Source: an uncultured Muribaculaceae bacterium (lineage in GTDB: Bacteria > Bacteroidota > Bacteroidia > Bacteroidales > Muribaculaceae). From it: a DNA stretch of 43,458 bases. The position numbers were made by a program, and so were the translations under genes. This document shows, one piece after another, positions 16,303 to 25,930 of the stretch. The notes beneath the pieces are model-generated. The model made no database searches. It was given only the letters and a program-made list of their open reading frames with translations, and had not been told where the DNA came from. Position 1 is the stretch's first letter, and each line of letters opens with the position of its first letter. The stretch spans positions 1 to 43,458 of the forward strand of contig CAKUAR010000018.1 of assembly GCA_934636465.1 (NCBI GenBank), given 5' to 3'.

Positions 16303-19300
16303 TCACACTAAACCACGGCCGTGGCAGTTCTTGTACTTCTTGCCACTGCCACACGGACATGGGTCATTGCGTCCCACCTTCGGGCCCACATGAATTGGAG
16401 CCGTTGGGTGTTGCGGTCCTTGAGGAGCCGATGCTGCCGCACGCTGAGCGTCGTCGCCTCTGCTCTCGCTATACTGCTGCTTAGGCTCACGGCGTGGCTC
16501 TTCCTCGCGTTGAGCCTGGCGTGGCTCTTCTTGAGTGGCTTCAACCGGAATTTGTCCGCGCATCAATATCGACACGGCCTTGTTGTTCATTGTGCCAACC
16601 ATGGTCTTAAACAAGTTGAACGACTCAATCTTGTAAATCACCAATGGGTCTTTCTGCTCGTAAGTGGCATTTTGCACTGACTGGCGCAACTGGTCGAGTT
16701 CGCGCAAATGCTCTTTCCAGCTCTCGTCTATGGTCATGAGCAGCACAGCCTTTTGCCAAGCTTTGGCCACGGCGCGGCTCTGTGTCTCATAGGCTTCTTT
16801 TATGTCAACCACGATGCCAAACACATGCTTGCCATCGGCAATCGGCACTCTTATCACGCCCTGTGGTTCCATGCCAGCAGCTTTCTGCTCCTCCACTATG
16901 CGCGTAATCACCGGATTTGCCACCTCGCACATGCGTTCTGTCTTGCGGCGGAATGCAGCTTGCACTGCGTCATAAAGCTTTTCAGCACATTCTTTCGAGT
17001 CCATGCGCTGATATTCCTCCTCAGTGAACGGCAACTCCAAGGCATAAGTTGTGAGCACCTGCATTTTCAAGTCCTCATAGTCGCTTGGGCCAAACTTGCC
17101 CACAGTGTCCTCCACGCTGTCATACAGAGTGTTGATTATGTCAGTGCCTATGCGCTCACCCATCAGAGCGTGGTGGCGGCGAGTGTAAATCACCTTGCGC
17201 TGCGCATTCATCACGTCGTCATATTCAAGCAAGTGCTTGCGGATTCCGAAGTTGTTCTCCTCCACACGCTTTTGTGCGTTCTCAATGCTTCTGGTCACCA
17301 TTTTCGACTCTATCATCTCACCGTCTTTCAGACCCAGAGTGTCAAGCATCTTCACCACACGTTCACTGGCAAACAGACGCATCACCTTGTCTTCAAACGA
17401 CACGAAGAACACTGACGAACCCGGGTCACCCTGACGGCCGGCACGTCCACGCAGCTGGCGGTCAACGCGACGCGACTCATGACGCTCGGTGCCGATGATA
17501 GCCAAACCTCCTGCGGCTTTCACTTCAGGAGTGAGCTTGATGTCGGTTCCACGGCCAGCCATGTTGGTTGCTATGGTCACCACACCTTTGCCATCGATTG
17601 AGCGACCTGCGTGTGCCACGATTTCAGCCTCTTTCTGGTGCAACTTGGCGTTGAGCACATTGTGCGGAATGTGGCGAAGCTCAAGCATACGGCTCAATTT
17701 CTCAGATATTTCCACCGATGTCGTACCCACCAGCGTTGGGCGGCCGGCATCGCGCATCTTCACAATCTCATCTATTACGGCATTGTATTTTTCTTTTTCT
17801 GTCTTATACACACGGTCGGGCATATCTATGCGTGCCACAGGCTTGTTGGTGGGTATTGTCACCACGTCAAGCTTATAGATGTCCCAGAACTCGCCAGCCT
17901 CTGTCACAGCCGTACCGGTCATACCCGACAGCTTGTGATACATTCTGAAGTAGTTCTGCAGTGTGATTGTGGCAAACGTCTGTGTGGCGGCTTCCACCTT
18001 CACACCCTCCTTGGCCTCTATGGCCTGGTGCAGTCCGTCGCTGTAGCGGCGGCCTTCCATGATACGGCCAGTCTGCTCGTCCACGATTTTCACCTTGCCG
18101 TCCCCGGTCACGATATACTCATCGTCGCGGTTAAATAGCGTGTAGGCTTTGAGCAGCTGTGTCACCGTGTGCACACGCTCGGCCTTCACCGAGTAGTTGT
18201 TGAGCAACTCGTCTTTCTTTGCCATCTTCTCCTCGTCGGTGAGTGGCTCATTGGTCACAGCCGACAGCTCGGTGGCTATGTCGGGAAGCACAAAGAATTT
18301 TGCGTCATCGGTGCCTCGTGTCAGCACGTCTATACCCTTGTCAGTAAGCTCCACCGTGTTGTTTTGCTCGTCAATCACAAAATACAGCGGGTCGGTCACC
18401 GTAGGCATCTCGCGGCTGTTGTCCTGCATATAGTAAGCCTCCGTCTTGAGCATGAGCGGCTTTATGCCGTCCTCCGACAAGAAGCGTATGAGCGGTTTGT
18501 ATTTCGGCAGACCCTTATAGGCGCGATATAGCAGCAGAGAGCCTTCTTTCACCTCTTTCTCATCGTTGCTGCGCATCATGCGGCGAGCGTCAGCCAGGAG
18601 CGATGTCACAAGGGCGCGTTGTGCGTCATACACACGCTGCACGTTTGGCTTGAACTGGTTGAACAGTTCGTCGTCGGCTGCGTGTGGCACAGGGCCAGAA
18701 ATGATGAGTGGCGTGCGCGCATCGTCAATGAGCACAGAGTCCACCTCATCTACAATGGCATAGTTGTGCGCGCGCTGCACCATGTCCTCCGGGCGCATTG
18801 CCATGTTGTCGCGCAGATAGTCGAAACCAAACTCACTGTTGGTTCCGAATGTAATGTCGCAGTTGTAGGCTGCACGGCGTTCCTCGCTGTTTGGCTGTGT
18901 CTTGTCGATGCACGCCACGCTAAGGCCGTGGAACATATAGATAGGGCCCATCCACTCCGAGTCACGTTTTGCGAGGTAGTCATTCACCGTCACCACATGC
19001 ACACCGTTGCCCGTCAAGGCGTTCAGGAACACTGGCAGCGTAGCCACAAGTGTCTTACCCTCACCGGTTGCCATTTCGGCTATCTTGCCTTGGTGAAGCA
19101 CTATACCGCCTATGAGCTGCACATCATAGTGCACCATGTCCCAAGTCACCTCGTTGCCGCCGGCTATCCAGTGGTTTTTATATATTGCCTTGTCGCCGTC
19201 TATAGTCACAAAGTCGCGGCCCTGGGCTGCCAGATCGCGGTCAAACTGTGTGGCAGTCACCTCCACTGTCTCGTTTTGCGAGAAGCGGTGGGCGGTTTCT

Positions 19301-19644
19301 TTCACTATTGCAAAAGCCACAGGCAGAGCCTCGTTAAGTCCGTCCTCAAGTTTGTCGAGGATTTCCTTCTCCAGTTTGTCCACCTTGTCCCAGTAAGGCT
19401 CTCTGTCGTTGTAGTCGAGAGTCTCTATTTTTGCCTTGATTTCGGCAATCTCTTTGCGTTGTGGCTCAACGCTCTCGGCAAGCGAAGCACGGATTGATGC
19501 CGTCTTGGCTCGCAGCTCATCATTCGACAACTTCTCTATTTCAGGGTAAACCGCCTTGATGCTGTTCACTATTGGCATCAATTTCTTGAGGTCGCGGTCG
19601 CTCTTGTTGCCGAAAATGGATTTCAAAAAATCATTAAATCCCAT
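16303..19644 (-). CDS. secA: Preprotein translocase ATPase SecA
   Basis: SecA is the motor that pushes unfolded preproteins through SecYEG at the inner membrane. The 1113-residue product starts [20 protein letters not shown]. Walker A lies at about 190-199 ([10 protein letters not shown]), the DEVD box at 299-302, helicase-type motifs [11 protein letters not shown] and [12 protein letters not shown] follow, and the C-terminal zinc motif is [13 protein letters not shown]. It is longer than E. coli SecA (901 aa). The extra length lies in insertions around residues 60-100 and 350-450 and in a low-complexity Q/E/R-rich tail before the zinc motif, as is usual in Bacteroidota. A promoter sits about 85 bp upstream and two tandem terminators follow, so it is its own transcription unit. 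Confidence 0.98.
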   Translation of the reverse strand: MGFNDFLKSIFGNKSDRDLKKLMPIVNSIKAVYPEIEKLSNDELRAKTASIRASLAESVEPQRKEIAEIKAKIETLDYNDREPYWDKVDKLEKEILDKLEDGLNEALPVAFAIVKETAHRFSQNETVEVTATQFDRDLAAQGRDFVTIDGDKAIYKNHWIAGGNEVTWDMVHYDVQLIGGIVLHQGKIAEMATGEGKTLVATLPVFLNALTGNGVHVVTVNDYLAKRDSEWMGPIYMFHGLSVACIDKTQPNSEERRAAYNCDITFGTNSEFGFDYLRDNMAMRPEDMVQRAHNYAIVDEVDSVLIDDARTPLIISGPVPHAADDELFNQFKPNVQRVYDAQRALVTSLLADARRMMRSNDEKEVKEGSLLLYRAYKGLPKYKPLIRFLSEDGIKPLMLKTEAYYMQDNSREMPTVTDPLYFVIDEQNNTVELTDKGIDVLTRGTDDAKFFVLPDIATELSAVTNEPLTDEEKMAKKDELLNNYSVKAERVHTVTQLLKAYTLFNRDDEYIVTGDGKVKIVDEQTGRIMEGRRYSDGLHQAIEAKEGVKVEAATQTFATITLQNYFRMYHKLSGMTGTAVTEAGEFWDIYKLDVVTIPTNKPVARIDMPDRVYKTEKEKYNAVIDEIVKMRDAGRPTLVGTTSVEISEKLSRMLELRHIPHNVLNAKLHQKEAEIVAHAGRSIDGKGVVTIATNMAGRGTDIKLTPEVKAAGGLAIIGTERHESRRVDRQLRGRAGRQGDPGSSVFFVSFEDKVMRLFASERVVKMLDTLGLKDGEMIESKMVTRSIENAQKRVEENNFGIRKHLLEYDDVMNAQRKVIYTRRHHALMGERIGTDIINTLYDSVEDTVGKFGPSDYEDLKMQVLTTYALELPFTEEEYQRMDSKECAEKLYDAVQAAFRRKTERMCEVANPVITRIVEEQKAAGMEPQGVIRVPIADGKHVFGIVVDIKEAYETQSRAVAKAWQKAVLLMTIDESWKEHLRELDQLRQSVQNATYEQKDPLVIYKIESFNLFKTMVGTMNNKAVSILMRGQIPVEATQEEPRQAQREEEPRREPKQQYSESRGDDAQRAAASAPQGPQHPTAPIHVGPKVGRNDPCPCGSGKKYKNCHGRGLV

Positions 19645-19728
19645 TATTGTAATTTGTTTTATTTTCTTGATTGATAATCACTTGCAGAGCATTGGCATTT
19701 CATGGAGCCAATATGCCCTGTTAAGTTG

Positions 19729-19757
19729 CAAAGTTAATAAAAATGTTTTGATTTCAA
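19729..19757 (-). promoter_or_regulatory. secA promoter
   Basis: Minus strand: TTGA (19757-19754), a 17-nt spacer, TAACTTTG (19736-19729). The leader to the secA ATG is about 80 nt, long enough for translational control as known for secA in other bacteria, but no structure stands out. Confidence 0.75.
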
Positions 19758-19772
19758 GCCTTGTAATAGTCA

Positions 19773-21374
19773 CTATTGTAGCGACATGGCACTCTTTCCG
19801 GCAGCGTTGGGCGAGCGTATACGCAGCAAGCGAGACACGGTGGGAGCAAGCGTGGCGGCATCTACCTCGTGGGTGATGCGTTGAGCCTTCACGCCTGGGG
19901 CAAGCACAAACATTGGCACGCTCACGGCATTGTCGCGCACATGCTTCACCTGTGGCTGCTGTCCGCCCTCCACGTCCACCACGTCCCAGCCAGGGTTCAC
20001 CTCTATCACCACATCGCCTGCCGTGGCAGGTATCATCATGCGGTTCAAGCCCTGAAGCTCCTCGCTCACCGGGTTGTTGAGTATCTCCTCAAACGTGTAG
20101 GCGGCTGTCACACCGCTCATTTGGCGCAAGAATTCACTCGACTTGGCTCTGATTTGCCCCAAGTCGATGTTTTTTTCTTTTATTAGTTTTCTGTTGAGAT
20201 AAAAATTCTGGTCATAGTAGCCATCTACCCAGTTGCCGTTGCCATACACAGCCATCAGATACATGTTAAGCAGCGACTTTGCCCTGTCGGGGCGGAACTC
20301 GCCTGTGGGTATGTTGAATTTCGGGTCAACCGTTCTGTTGCCCTCAAACTCGCCTGTCGATGCCACAAACACCACCGCCTTGCCAAGCCCCACGCTCTTT
20401 TCTATCGCCGTGAGCACGCGGTCAATCTGGCGGTCAAGGCGCAGATAAGTGTCTTGCAGCTCTATGCGGCCATCGCCCTTGCCCACGTCGCCAAATGGTG
20501 CGGCGCTAAGCCCTATGTTAAGCATGTCGAGCTGTCCGCGACGCCCAAGGTTGAGCGACTTCATGCAGTCGAGCGCCACATCGGTCACTTCCTCATTCAC
20601 CATGCCCGACTGTTTGTAGAGCTTGTAGCGGTCGCGCGCTGTCTTTGGGAACGTGTAGCGGAACGAGTAATAACGGCTGCTCTCTGGAGCGAGCGAGTAG
20701 GCAGACAGCGGCAGCAGCGGTTTCCAGCTCAGCGTGTCGAGCTTCGCCGCCAGCGAGTGCCCGTAGTTGTGCGTCTGTATGCACTGCGGCACGTCTTTGT
20801 AGAACGTTGTCGTGGCCCAGTTGCCTGTTGTCTCGCTTATCCAAAACGCGCTGTTGGCGGCGTGTCCGGCAAGTATCAGTGCCACCTGTGCATCGGGAGC
20901 CACGGCATACACGCCCCCCAACCCATTGTTGTCGAGCTTAACCTCGTCGCCAATGGTTGACACTTTGAGCGACATGGGCGAGAATGTCTCGTTGGTGAAG
21001 TTGCCCATGTAGCGCGTGTCGGTCAGCACATACTGCGGTATTCTTTTTTCCGCGTTATAGGTCATGGCCGACGGCACTCCGTTCACGCGCGGATAAGCCC
21101 CGGTCATGAGTAGCGCAGTGCCAGCCACGGCATCTACACGCGGACACTTGAAGTTCACGTTGTCGAAATATGCACCGTCGCGCATCAGCCTGTTGAAGCC
21201 GCCTTGCCCAAACTTGCTTTGCATCAGCTCTATGTAGTCGCTGCGCAGTTGGTCAATCACGATGCCAACCACAAGCTGCGGCTGCTCGCCTTTCACTTGC
21301 GAGAGCGCACCAAGTGCCACCATCGACGCCACTATCGACGTCACTAATCGGTTTATTTGTTTCTTGCGGCGCAT
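19773..21374 (-). CDS. Alkaline-phosphatase-superfamily protein, catalytic residues apparently lost
   Basis: The ATG at 21374 is preferred: it gives 533 residues starting MRRKKQINRLVTSIVASMVA, a signal peptide, whereas upstream extensions lack one. The fold is that of type I phosphodiesterases/PafA: VVGIVIDQLRSDYIEL keeps the first metal Asp, and MTGAYPRVNGV and DTYLRLDRQIDRVL follow at the usual spacing. However, the nucleophile loop reads CPRVDAVAGTALL instead of the Thr-containing T-x-x-G-H-A form, the G-H-x-x-G metal segment reads SAAPFGDVGKGDG, and the usual D-H-G triad reads STGEFEG. Most metal ligands thus seem absent, which suggests a non-catalytic exported protein. It overlaps the upstream DUF4105 gene by 22 bp, so the two are probably co-translated. 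Confidence 0.8.
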   Translation of the reverse strand: MRRKKQINRLVTSIVASMVALGALSQVKGEQPQLVVGIVIDQLRSDYIELMQSKFGQGGFNRLMRDGAYFDNVNFKCPRVDAVAGTALLMTGAYPRVNGVPSAMTYNAEKRIPQYVLTDTRYMGNFTNETFSPMSLKVSTIGDEVKLDNNGLGGVYAVAPDAQVALILAGHAANSAFWISETTGNWATTTFYKDVPQCIQTHNYGHSLAAKLDTLSWKPLLPLSAYSLAPESSRYYSFRYTFPKTARDRYKLYKQSGMVNEEVTDVALDCMKSLNLGRRGQLDMLNIGLSAAPFGDVGKGDGRIELQDTYLRLDRQIDRVLTAIEKSVGLGKAVVFVASTGEFEGNRTVDPKFNIPTGEFRPDRAKSLLNMYLMAVYGNGNWVDGYYDQNFYLNRKLIKEKNIDLGQIRAKSSEFLRQMSGVTAAYTFEEILNNPVSEELQGLNRMMIPATAGDVVIEVNPGWDVVDVEGGQQPQVKHVRDNAVSVPMFVLAPGVKAQRITHEVDAATLAPTVSRLLRIRSPNAAGKSAMSLQ

Positions 21375-22531
21375 TTTTTGTTGATTAGCAAATAGTTCAA
21401 GTTGCGTGCCAGCGGCACCAATATCAGCGGATAGACGGCTGCGTTTGCGCTCTGCACAAGGCCCACCGTCACAAGAGCCAGTACCATTGCTGCCACATTG
21501 CACCACCCCACAATTCTAAGTGCCTTACCGGCCTTTGGAAACCAGAGCAGCACAGCCGGCACTATGTGCAACGGGTGCAGCCACAGCGCGTTGGCGTTGG
21601 GTGTTATGCCCTCGTGGCTCGACACAAACACGAGGAAAAACATCAAGCAGCCACCGGCCGTGTAGGCAAGCGCAAGCATGGTGTCAAACCACCGCGTCAC
21701 CTTGCCACGGCGCTGGTCGGCCACCGTCACGCCAAGTGCCACCACAAGCAGCAGCCATGCTGCGGCAAGCGGTGTCTGCCACCACGGCGTGGGGGGCAAT
21801 ATTGTGCCGTTGTTGTCGCCAGGCATGAGCACGCGCTCCGTCTTGACCAGCGGCACTCGCTTGCCGTCACGCTCTATCGTGGCACCGCCCACGGCCTTCA
21901 TCAGCACCATGGGTATGAACATCTGCTGGCGATAGGTCACTAGTGTGTCCACCGCACCACCGAGCGCAAGGTCTATGCCGAAACGCTCCCATGCGTAGTT
22001 CTTGTCATATCGTGTGAGCATCTGGCGGAATGTCAGCGTGTCGGTCATTGCCGGGTAGCGTAACGATTCTCCCACCGTTTTTTCTATTATGTCGCGTGGA
22101 CGTGTTGCGCAATTATCGCTGAAATATTTGTAACGGTATGTTGCCTTCTCCGGCATGGCATTCTCAATCAGCATGTCACGCACAGCCACAGCCTGCTCCT
22201 GGGTCAGGTTGAGCTCTTGCTCCACCATTTTTCGCCCATTATAACCCGCAAGTGCATAAAAGCCCGGCAACGCCACGCACTTGTAGTCGGTTTCGCCGGC
22301 CGCAAAGCGATACACGAAGTTTGGCGAGTGAAAATCAAACACGCCATAGTTGAAAAACAGGTCGCTGTCGGTGGTTCTGACCCTCAACTCCGAGTGTCCA
22401 TACACCTCAAACAGCTCGCTGCCAGGATAGAACGTTATCAGGCTCACATGCACAGAGTCAGTTTGCGCACCGGCCACAAGAGCCACACACGCAATCATCA
22501 GCTGCACCAGCAAGCCACACAATTTGTTCAT
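21353..22531 (-). CDS. DUF4105 (Lnb-type N-terminal) membrane protein
   Basis: I take the ATG at 22531, giving 392 residues that open with a signal peptide (MNKLCGLLVQLMIACVALVAGAQ); an in-frame extension to 22594 is unlikely. The periplasmic part (residues about 30-200) fits DUF4105: ITFYPGSELFEVYGHSELRV, FNYGVFDFHSPNF and YFSDNCATRPRDII, where the H, D and C residues resemble the papain-like layout of this family. The C-terminal third has four or five membrane segments (LAAAWLLLVVALGVTVA, MLALAYTAGGCLMFFLVFV, VAAMVLALVTVGLVQ). In Bacteroidota such genes are widespread, and the function is unproven. The end overlaps the phosphatase-like gene by 22 bp. Confidence 0.85.
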   Translation of the reverse strand: MNKLCGLLVQLMIACVALVAGAQTDSVHVSLITFYPGSELFEVYGHSELRVRTTDSDLFFNYGVFDFHSPNFVYRFAAGETDYKCVALPGFYALAGYNGRKMVEQELNLTQEQAVAVRDMLIENAMPEKATYRYKYFSDNCATRPRDIIEKTVGESLRYPAMTDTLTFRQMLTRYDKNYAWERFGIDLALGGAVDTLVTYRQQMFIPMVLMKAVGGATIERDGKRVPLVKTERVLMPGDNNGTILPPTPWWQTPLAAAWLLLVVALGVTVADQRRGKVTRWFDTMLALAYTAGGCLMFFLVFVSSHEGITPNANALWLHPLHIVPAVLLWFPKAGKALRIVGWCNVAAMVLALVTVGLVQSANAAVYPLILVPLARNLNYLLINKKCAARNK

Positions 22532-22629
22532 TCCTGTTTCTTTTGTTTGTAAATTTCTTTTTGCGGCGCACCATGGTCGCCGCCTCACAGTCATATCACT
22601 GCAAAAACAGTGCCAACTGCTTTGTTATG

Positions 22630-22637
22630 CAAATATA
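22630..22637 (-). promoter_or_regulatory. Probable -7 element for the DUF4105/phosphatase-like operon
   Basis: The minus strand reads TATATTTG. No clear -33 TTTG is present at the usual spacing. The leader would carry a GC-rich hairpin (22563-22583, GCGGCG/CGCCGC) and a small one (CACTG/CAGTG, 22597-22612). Confidence 0.5.
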
Positions 22638-22763
22638 TGAATTTATCGTTACATTCCTTTGCCCAAGCCCAAAATAATGCAACTTGCGCCTCAACCATTA
22701 TTAAAAATATGTTTACAATCAAAAAAATATCTTCAACGCTTCATCACTTTGTAAAAAAAAGAC

Positions 22764-22771
22764 TACATTTG
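22764..22771 (+). promoter_or_regulatory. nagA -7 element
   Basis: TACATTTG, 39 bp before the nagA ATG. A good -33 element is not visible at 19-20 nt spacing, so activation by a regulator is possible. Confidence 0.6.
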
Positions 22772-22810
22772 CATCAGAACAAAAACTAAACTGACTTAAA
22801 TCACGCAATT

Positions 22811-23974
22811 ATGTTGACTCAGCTTTATAATGGCCGCATTCTGACACCCGAAGGTTGGATAAACGAGGGTTCGGTCATCTTCAACGGTTCAAGAATTGTT
22901 GAAATCAAAAAAAGCAGCAATGTTGAAGATGGCATCACCAATGCCATCGACATCAAGGGCAAGTATATTGTGCCTGGAGGCATAGAGCTTCACTGCCACG
23001 GCGGTGGCGGAAGCGACTTCATGGAGGCCACGCCCGAAGCATTCAAGACCGCCATCGCGGCCCACATGCACCACGGCACCACAGCCATCTATCCCACCTT
23101 GTCGTCATCACCACTCGACACCATGGAAAAGAGTTCGGAGGTCTGCACACAGCTCATGGACGAGCCCGACAGCCCCATCATGGGTCTGCACTTCGAGGGT
23201 CCTTATTTCAATCCCCTCAAAGCCGGCGCACAGATGCCGAGTGTGATACGCAACCCCAACGTTGACGAGTATCACCACCTTGTGGAGGACTTTGAGTGCA
23301 TACGCCGCTGGGACGTGGCTCCAGAGCTCCCCGGAGCCGTTGAAATGGGACGCTACCTCGTGAGCAAGGGTGTACTGGCAGCTATAGCCCACACCGCAGC
23401 CGAGTATCCGCATGTCAAGGCTGCCTACGATGCCGGTTACAGCCATGCCACCCATTTCTACAACGCCATGACAGGATTCCACAATGCACGCGAGTTTAAG
23501 CACGCCGGCACTGTGGAAAGCATATATCTCATGGAAGAAATGACTGTCGAGGCCATAGCCGACGGCATTCACGTTCCGGCTCCACTGCTGTTGCTCATAT
23601 ATCGCACCAAGGGCGTTGACCGCACAGCACTCATCACCGACTCGCTCGCCGTTGCCGCAAGCAGCAGCACTCGCGCATTCGACCCTCGTGTCATCATCGA
23701 AGACGGTGTGTGCAAACTCGCCGACCGCTCGGCTCTTGCCGGAAGCATCGCCACTATGGACCGCCTGATTCGCACTGCCGTGAGCGTGGGCATTCCGCTC
23801 TACGACGCTTGCCAAATGTGCTCAGCCACACCAGCACGCATCATGGGCATCTACGACCGCAAAGGCTCGTTGTCGCGCAACAAAGATGCCGACATTCTTG
23901 TCCTCGACGACGACGTTAACTTATGCGCCGTGTTTGCCATGGGCAAATTGGTTGAAGGCACAAACAAATTGTGA
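22811..23974 (+). CDS. nagA: N-acetylglucosamine-6-phosphate deacetylase
   Basis: NagA removes the acetyl group from GlcNAc-6-phosphate in the cytoplasm, feeding amino sugars from mucin or peptidoglycan to glycolysis. The 387-residue product has normal length. Landmarks of the amidohydrolase fold: ELHCHGGGG (61-63 is H-x-H), HFEGPYF with Glu129, AHTAA with His194, HFYNAM with His215, ADGIHV, and ITDSLA with the catalytic Asp277. The start MLTQLYNGRI is the family norm. It stands alone: tRNA-His follows, and no nagB is in the window. A host-associated lifestyle would fit with the need to use host amino sugars, but that is inference. Confidence 0.97.
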   Translation: MLTQLYNGRILTPEGWINEGSVIFNGSRIVEIKKSSNVEDGITNAIDIKGKYIVPGGIELHCHGGGGSDFMEATPEAFKTAIAAHMHHGTTAIYPTLSSSPLDTMEKSSEVCTQLMDEPDSPIMGLHFEGPYFNPLKAGAQMPSVIRNPNVDEYHHLVEDFECIRRWDVAPELPGAVEMGRYLVSKGVLAAIAHTAAEYPHVKAAYDAGYSHATHFYNAMTGFHNAREFKHAGTVESIYLMEEMTVEAIADGIHVPAPLLLLIYRTKGVDRTALITDSLAVAASSSTRAFDPRVIIEDGVCKLADRSALAGSIATMDRLIRTAVSVGIPLYDACQMCSATPARIMGIYDRKGSLSRNKDADILVLDDDVNLCAVFAMGKLVEGTNKL

Positions 23975-23994
23975 AAAAAAAATCGCAGCAACAG

Positions 23995-24025
23995 TTGCAA
24001 GTTATCTCAATTTGTCATACCTTTG
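23995..24025 (+). promoter_or_regulatory. tRNA-His promoter
   Basis: TTG at 23995-23997, a 20-nt spacer, and TACCTTTG at 24018-24025. The tRNA starts 19 nt after the -7 element. Confidence 0.85.
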
Positions 24026-24043
24026 CACTTGTTAAAACCAAAT

Positions 24044-24121
24044 GGTGAAATTAGTTCAGCTGGTTAGAATGTCGGATTGTGGTTCCGAAGGTCGTGGGTT
24101 CGAATCCCATATTTCACCCCA
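24044..24121 (+). tRNA. tRNA-His (GTG anticodon)
   Basis: Acceptor GTGAAAT (24045-24051) pairs with ATTTCAC (24111-24117). The extra G-1 (24044) faces C73 (24118), the hallmark of histidine tRNAs, and CCA is encoded at 24119-24121. The anticodon stem-loop TCGGA-TTGTGGT-TCCGA gives anticodon GTG. The T-loop is GTTCGAATC. Confidence 0.97.
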
Positions 24122-24157
24122 AAAAGAGAGACTCCTCAACGAGCCTCTCTTTTTTCT
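24122..24157 (+). terminator. Terminator of tRNA-His
   Basis: AAAGAGAG(A)CTC and GAG(C)CTCTCTTT pair around a short loop, followed by TTTTTTCTTTT. Confidence 0.85.
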
Positions 24158-24296
24158 TTTCCCCCTCATCTCACACCGCCAACAGCACCATATAGGCTTA
24201 ATTGCAAAAAAGAAGGACTAATTGCAATAAACTCTCGATTCCACATTCTTTTCAAAGAAACTATTTATGTGATAGCAATTTAATGAATAAAACCAC

Positions 24297-24304
24297 TATC
24301 TTTG
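24297..24304 (+). promoter_or_regulatory. Possible -7 element of the decayed retropepsin gene
   Basis: TATCTTTG lies about 58 bp before the first ATG of the broken gene. The -33 position reads TTTA instead of TTTG. Confidence 0.45.
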
Positions 24305-24361
24305 TGTGCAACAAAATACCAAGACGAACGAAGTTCTTCCGTACCCTCCATATTGTACTTT

Positions 24362-24950
24362 ATGGCAGAAGACTATGCCTCTTTGAGCCATTATGGCAAA
24401 GCATAGTCGTTGCTGCACAGTCTTAATGAAGCCTATCGGCAAGCCGAGCAACCTGTGAATCCAATATTTGAAGGATATGAGGATATTTATTCTAAACTTT
24501 CAGACATGGGTTCGTTTACTGTAAGCAAACCGAATCATGATGTTTTCGTCCCATTATCAGTTCATAAAAACGACAATAACAAGCCAGAAATGCTATATGT
24601 TACGGCAAATTTCAATGGAAACGACATAAAATGCACTTATCGACACAGGTGCGTCAGGTTCTTTACTCACATATCGTTATTATAAGAAAAGCGAAAATCT
24701 CTTTGATGGCAAAACGGCAACGAACTCTTTGCATTCTGCCGGAGTTGGCGGCATTTCTGTAGTGAAAACGATACCCAGTCCTTGGTCTTATACTATTTCA
24801 GGCAAGAAGTATGATGTCACAAGTATTCCTATCGTTGTTTCTCCTGCTCAAAATGAAGATTACGACTGTTTGATGGGATTACCATTGTTAATGTCGCACA
24901 AGAAATTTGTCTTGAATTTCAATGAAATGTGGATTAGATTTGACGACTGA
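24362..24950 (+). pseudogene. Retropepsin-like aspartic protease gene, broken by a stop and a frameshift
   Basis: The frame opens at ATG 24362 (MAEDYASLSHYGKA) and hits a TAG at 24404-24406. It then continues in the same frame with protein-like sequence (SLLHSLNEAYRQAEQPVNP, FEGYEDIYSKLSDMG, VTANFNGNDIK). At about 24627-24633 the sense shifts by one base: from 24633 the new frame reads ALIDTGASGSLLTYRY, containing the aspartic-protease signature D-T-G-A-S with a hydrophobic lead, and runs on to IPIVVSPAQ, CLMGLPLLM and the stop at 24950. One copy of D-T-G implies a homodimeric retropepsin-type enzyme. Both lesions together argue for decay instead of recoding. The region is AT-rich and lies just past tRNA-His, so it was probably acquired. 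Confidence 0.75.
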
Positions 24951-25055
24951 ATACATCCCCCACTGCCATAAGCCTCGACAGAAAGAAACACATCACCTCA
25001 TTGACAACTATGTTGGCATTGACCGCCACAATGCTCAATATGCGCAAAGTGATGT

Positions 25056-25095
25056 AAAGAGGTCAGTTGCCACAGTTGTGGCAACTGACCTCTTT
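25056..25095. terminator. Perfect 18-bp inverted repeat, bidirectional terminator
   Basis: The arms 25056-25073 and 25078-25095 are exact complements with a 4-nt loop (AGTT). The outer A-runs and T-runs allow termination in both directions: of the broken gene on plus and of the Skp-like gene on minus. Confidence 0.9.
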
Positions 25096-25155
25096 ATTTA
25101 TGTACGGCACCACATTCCTCAAAGAATGTCGCCCCCCCCAAAAAAAAAGCAATAC

Positions 25156-25746
25156 TTATTGTTGAGCCTCAAGTTTGGCCTTAACCTTAGCAGTCACGTC
25201 GATGGCGCCTGCGCCTCTAAACACCACGCGGTTGTCCGACGTGTCAATTATGTATGTAATGCCTTCCTCGTTGCCCACAGCCTCAACAGCCTTTTGTATT
25301 TTTGCATAAATCGGAGCAGTCAAATTCTTGCGCAACTCGTCAAGGTCCAACTTTGCCTGACGCTGAAACGTCTGAATTTTCTGGTCATTCTCCTGCAACT
25401 CCTGCATGCGGCGCTCCTTGATTGTCTGTGGAGTGGCAGCATCGTTGGCAAGAGCCTGATAGTCGGCATATTTCTTGTTAAACTCGTCTTGTATTGTCTT
25501 ATACTCTGCCTGATATTTGTCAGAGGCATTTTTCAGCGAAGCCTCAGCAGTAGCCTTTTCAGGCATTGCGTCAAACAGTTCCTGCACATTCACTGTGGCC
25601 AGTTTCATAACTGTCGGAGCCACCACGTCAGATGCCGACGTTTGTTGTGCCGGAACCTCATCTTCTGCAGCACCAGCATTACTAACACCTGCATTTGCCA
25701 CCATTGGCAACACGGCCACTAAGGCCAGAAACATTTTCTTTATCAT
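25156..25746 (-). CDS. Skp/OmpH-family periplasmic chaperone (third paralogue)
   Basis: Skp-type chaperones hold outer-membrane proteins in the periplasm before BamA inserts them. The 196-residue product has a signal peptide (MIKKMFLALVAVLPMVANAG), then a 25-residue spacer rich in A, Q, S and E, and then the OmpH core: VNVQELFDAMPEKATAEASL, a long charged coiled coil (about residues 60-150), and the closing strand ITYIIDTSDNRVVF. It resembles the protein at 28109-28621 more than that at 28675-29190 (shared MPEKATAE and GAGAIDVTAKVKAKL/GTGAEDVTAKVKAKL), so it is probably a recent duplicate with an added linker. It has its own promoter and is outside the bamA operon. Confidence 0.9.
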   Translation of the reverse strand: MIKKMFLALVAVLPMVANAGVSNAGAAEDEVPAQQTSASDVVAPTVMKLATVNVQELFDAMPEKATAEASLKNASDKYQAEYKTIQDEFNKKYADYQALANDAATPQTIKERRMQELQENDQKIQTFQRQAKLDLDELRKNLTAPIYAKIQKAVEAVGNEEGITYIIDTSDNRVVFRGAGAIDVTAKVKAKLEAQQ

Positions 25747-25783
25747 AGCGTTTAAGTTTAATCTTCAATTTTTACACCATTTG

Positions 25784-25791
25784 CAAAGATA
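25784..25791 (-). promoter_or_regulatory. -7 element of the third skp-like gene
   Basis: The minus strand reads TATCTTTG about 40 bp before the ATG. The -33 region is weak. Confidence 0.6.
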
Positions 25792-25930
25792 ATGCAAATC
25801 AAACGCAGAAAACGCAAGCTTGCCTGATTTTTTTGCTCAAATGTTTCCTTTACTTGCCATTTTCGTAATTTCATCATCGGCGCGAAGCCACATTTGTGCC
25901 GCCAAACACACGTTTTGGTTCATTTCGCAC

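Noticed and set aside
21374..21506. N-terminal extension of the phosphatase-like protein to 21506
   Set aside because: The 44 extra residues lack any signal and overlap the DUF4105 coding sequence more deeply; the ATG at 21374 starts a clear signal peptide.
25129..25149. C-run followed by A-run before the third skp-like gene's stop
   Set aside because: Considered as a terminator or slippery phase-variation tract, but it lies outside coding sequence and has no stem. It is at most a weak contributor to the neighbouring terminator.
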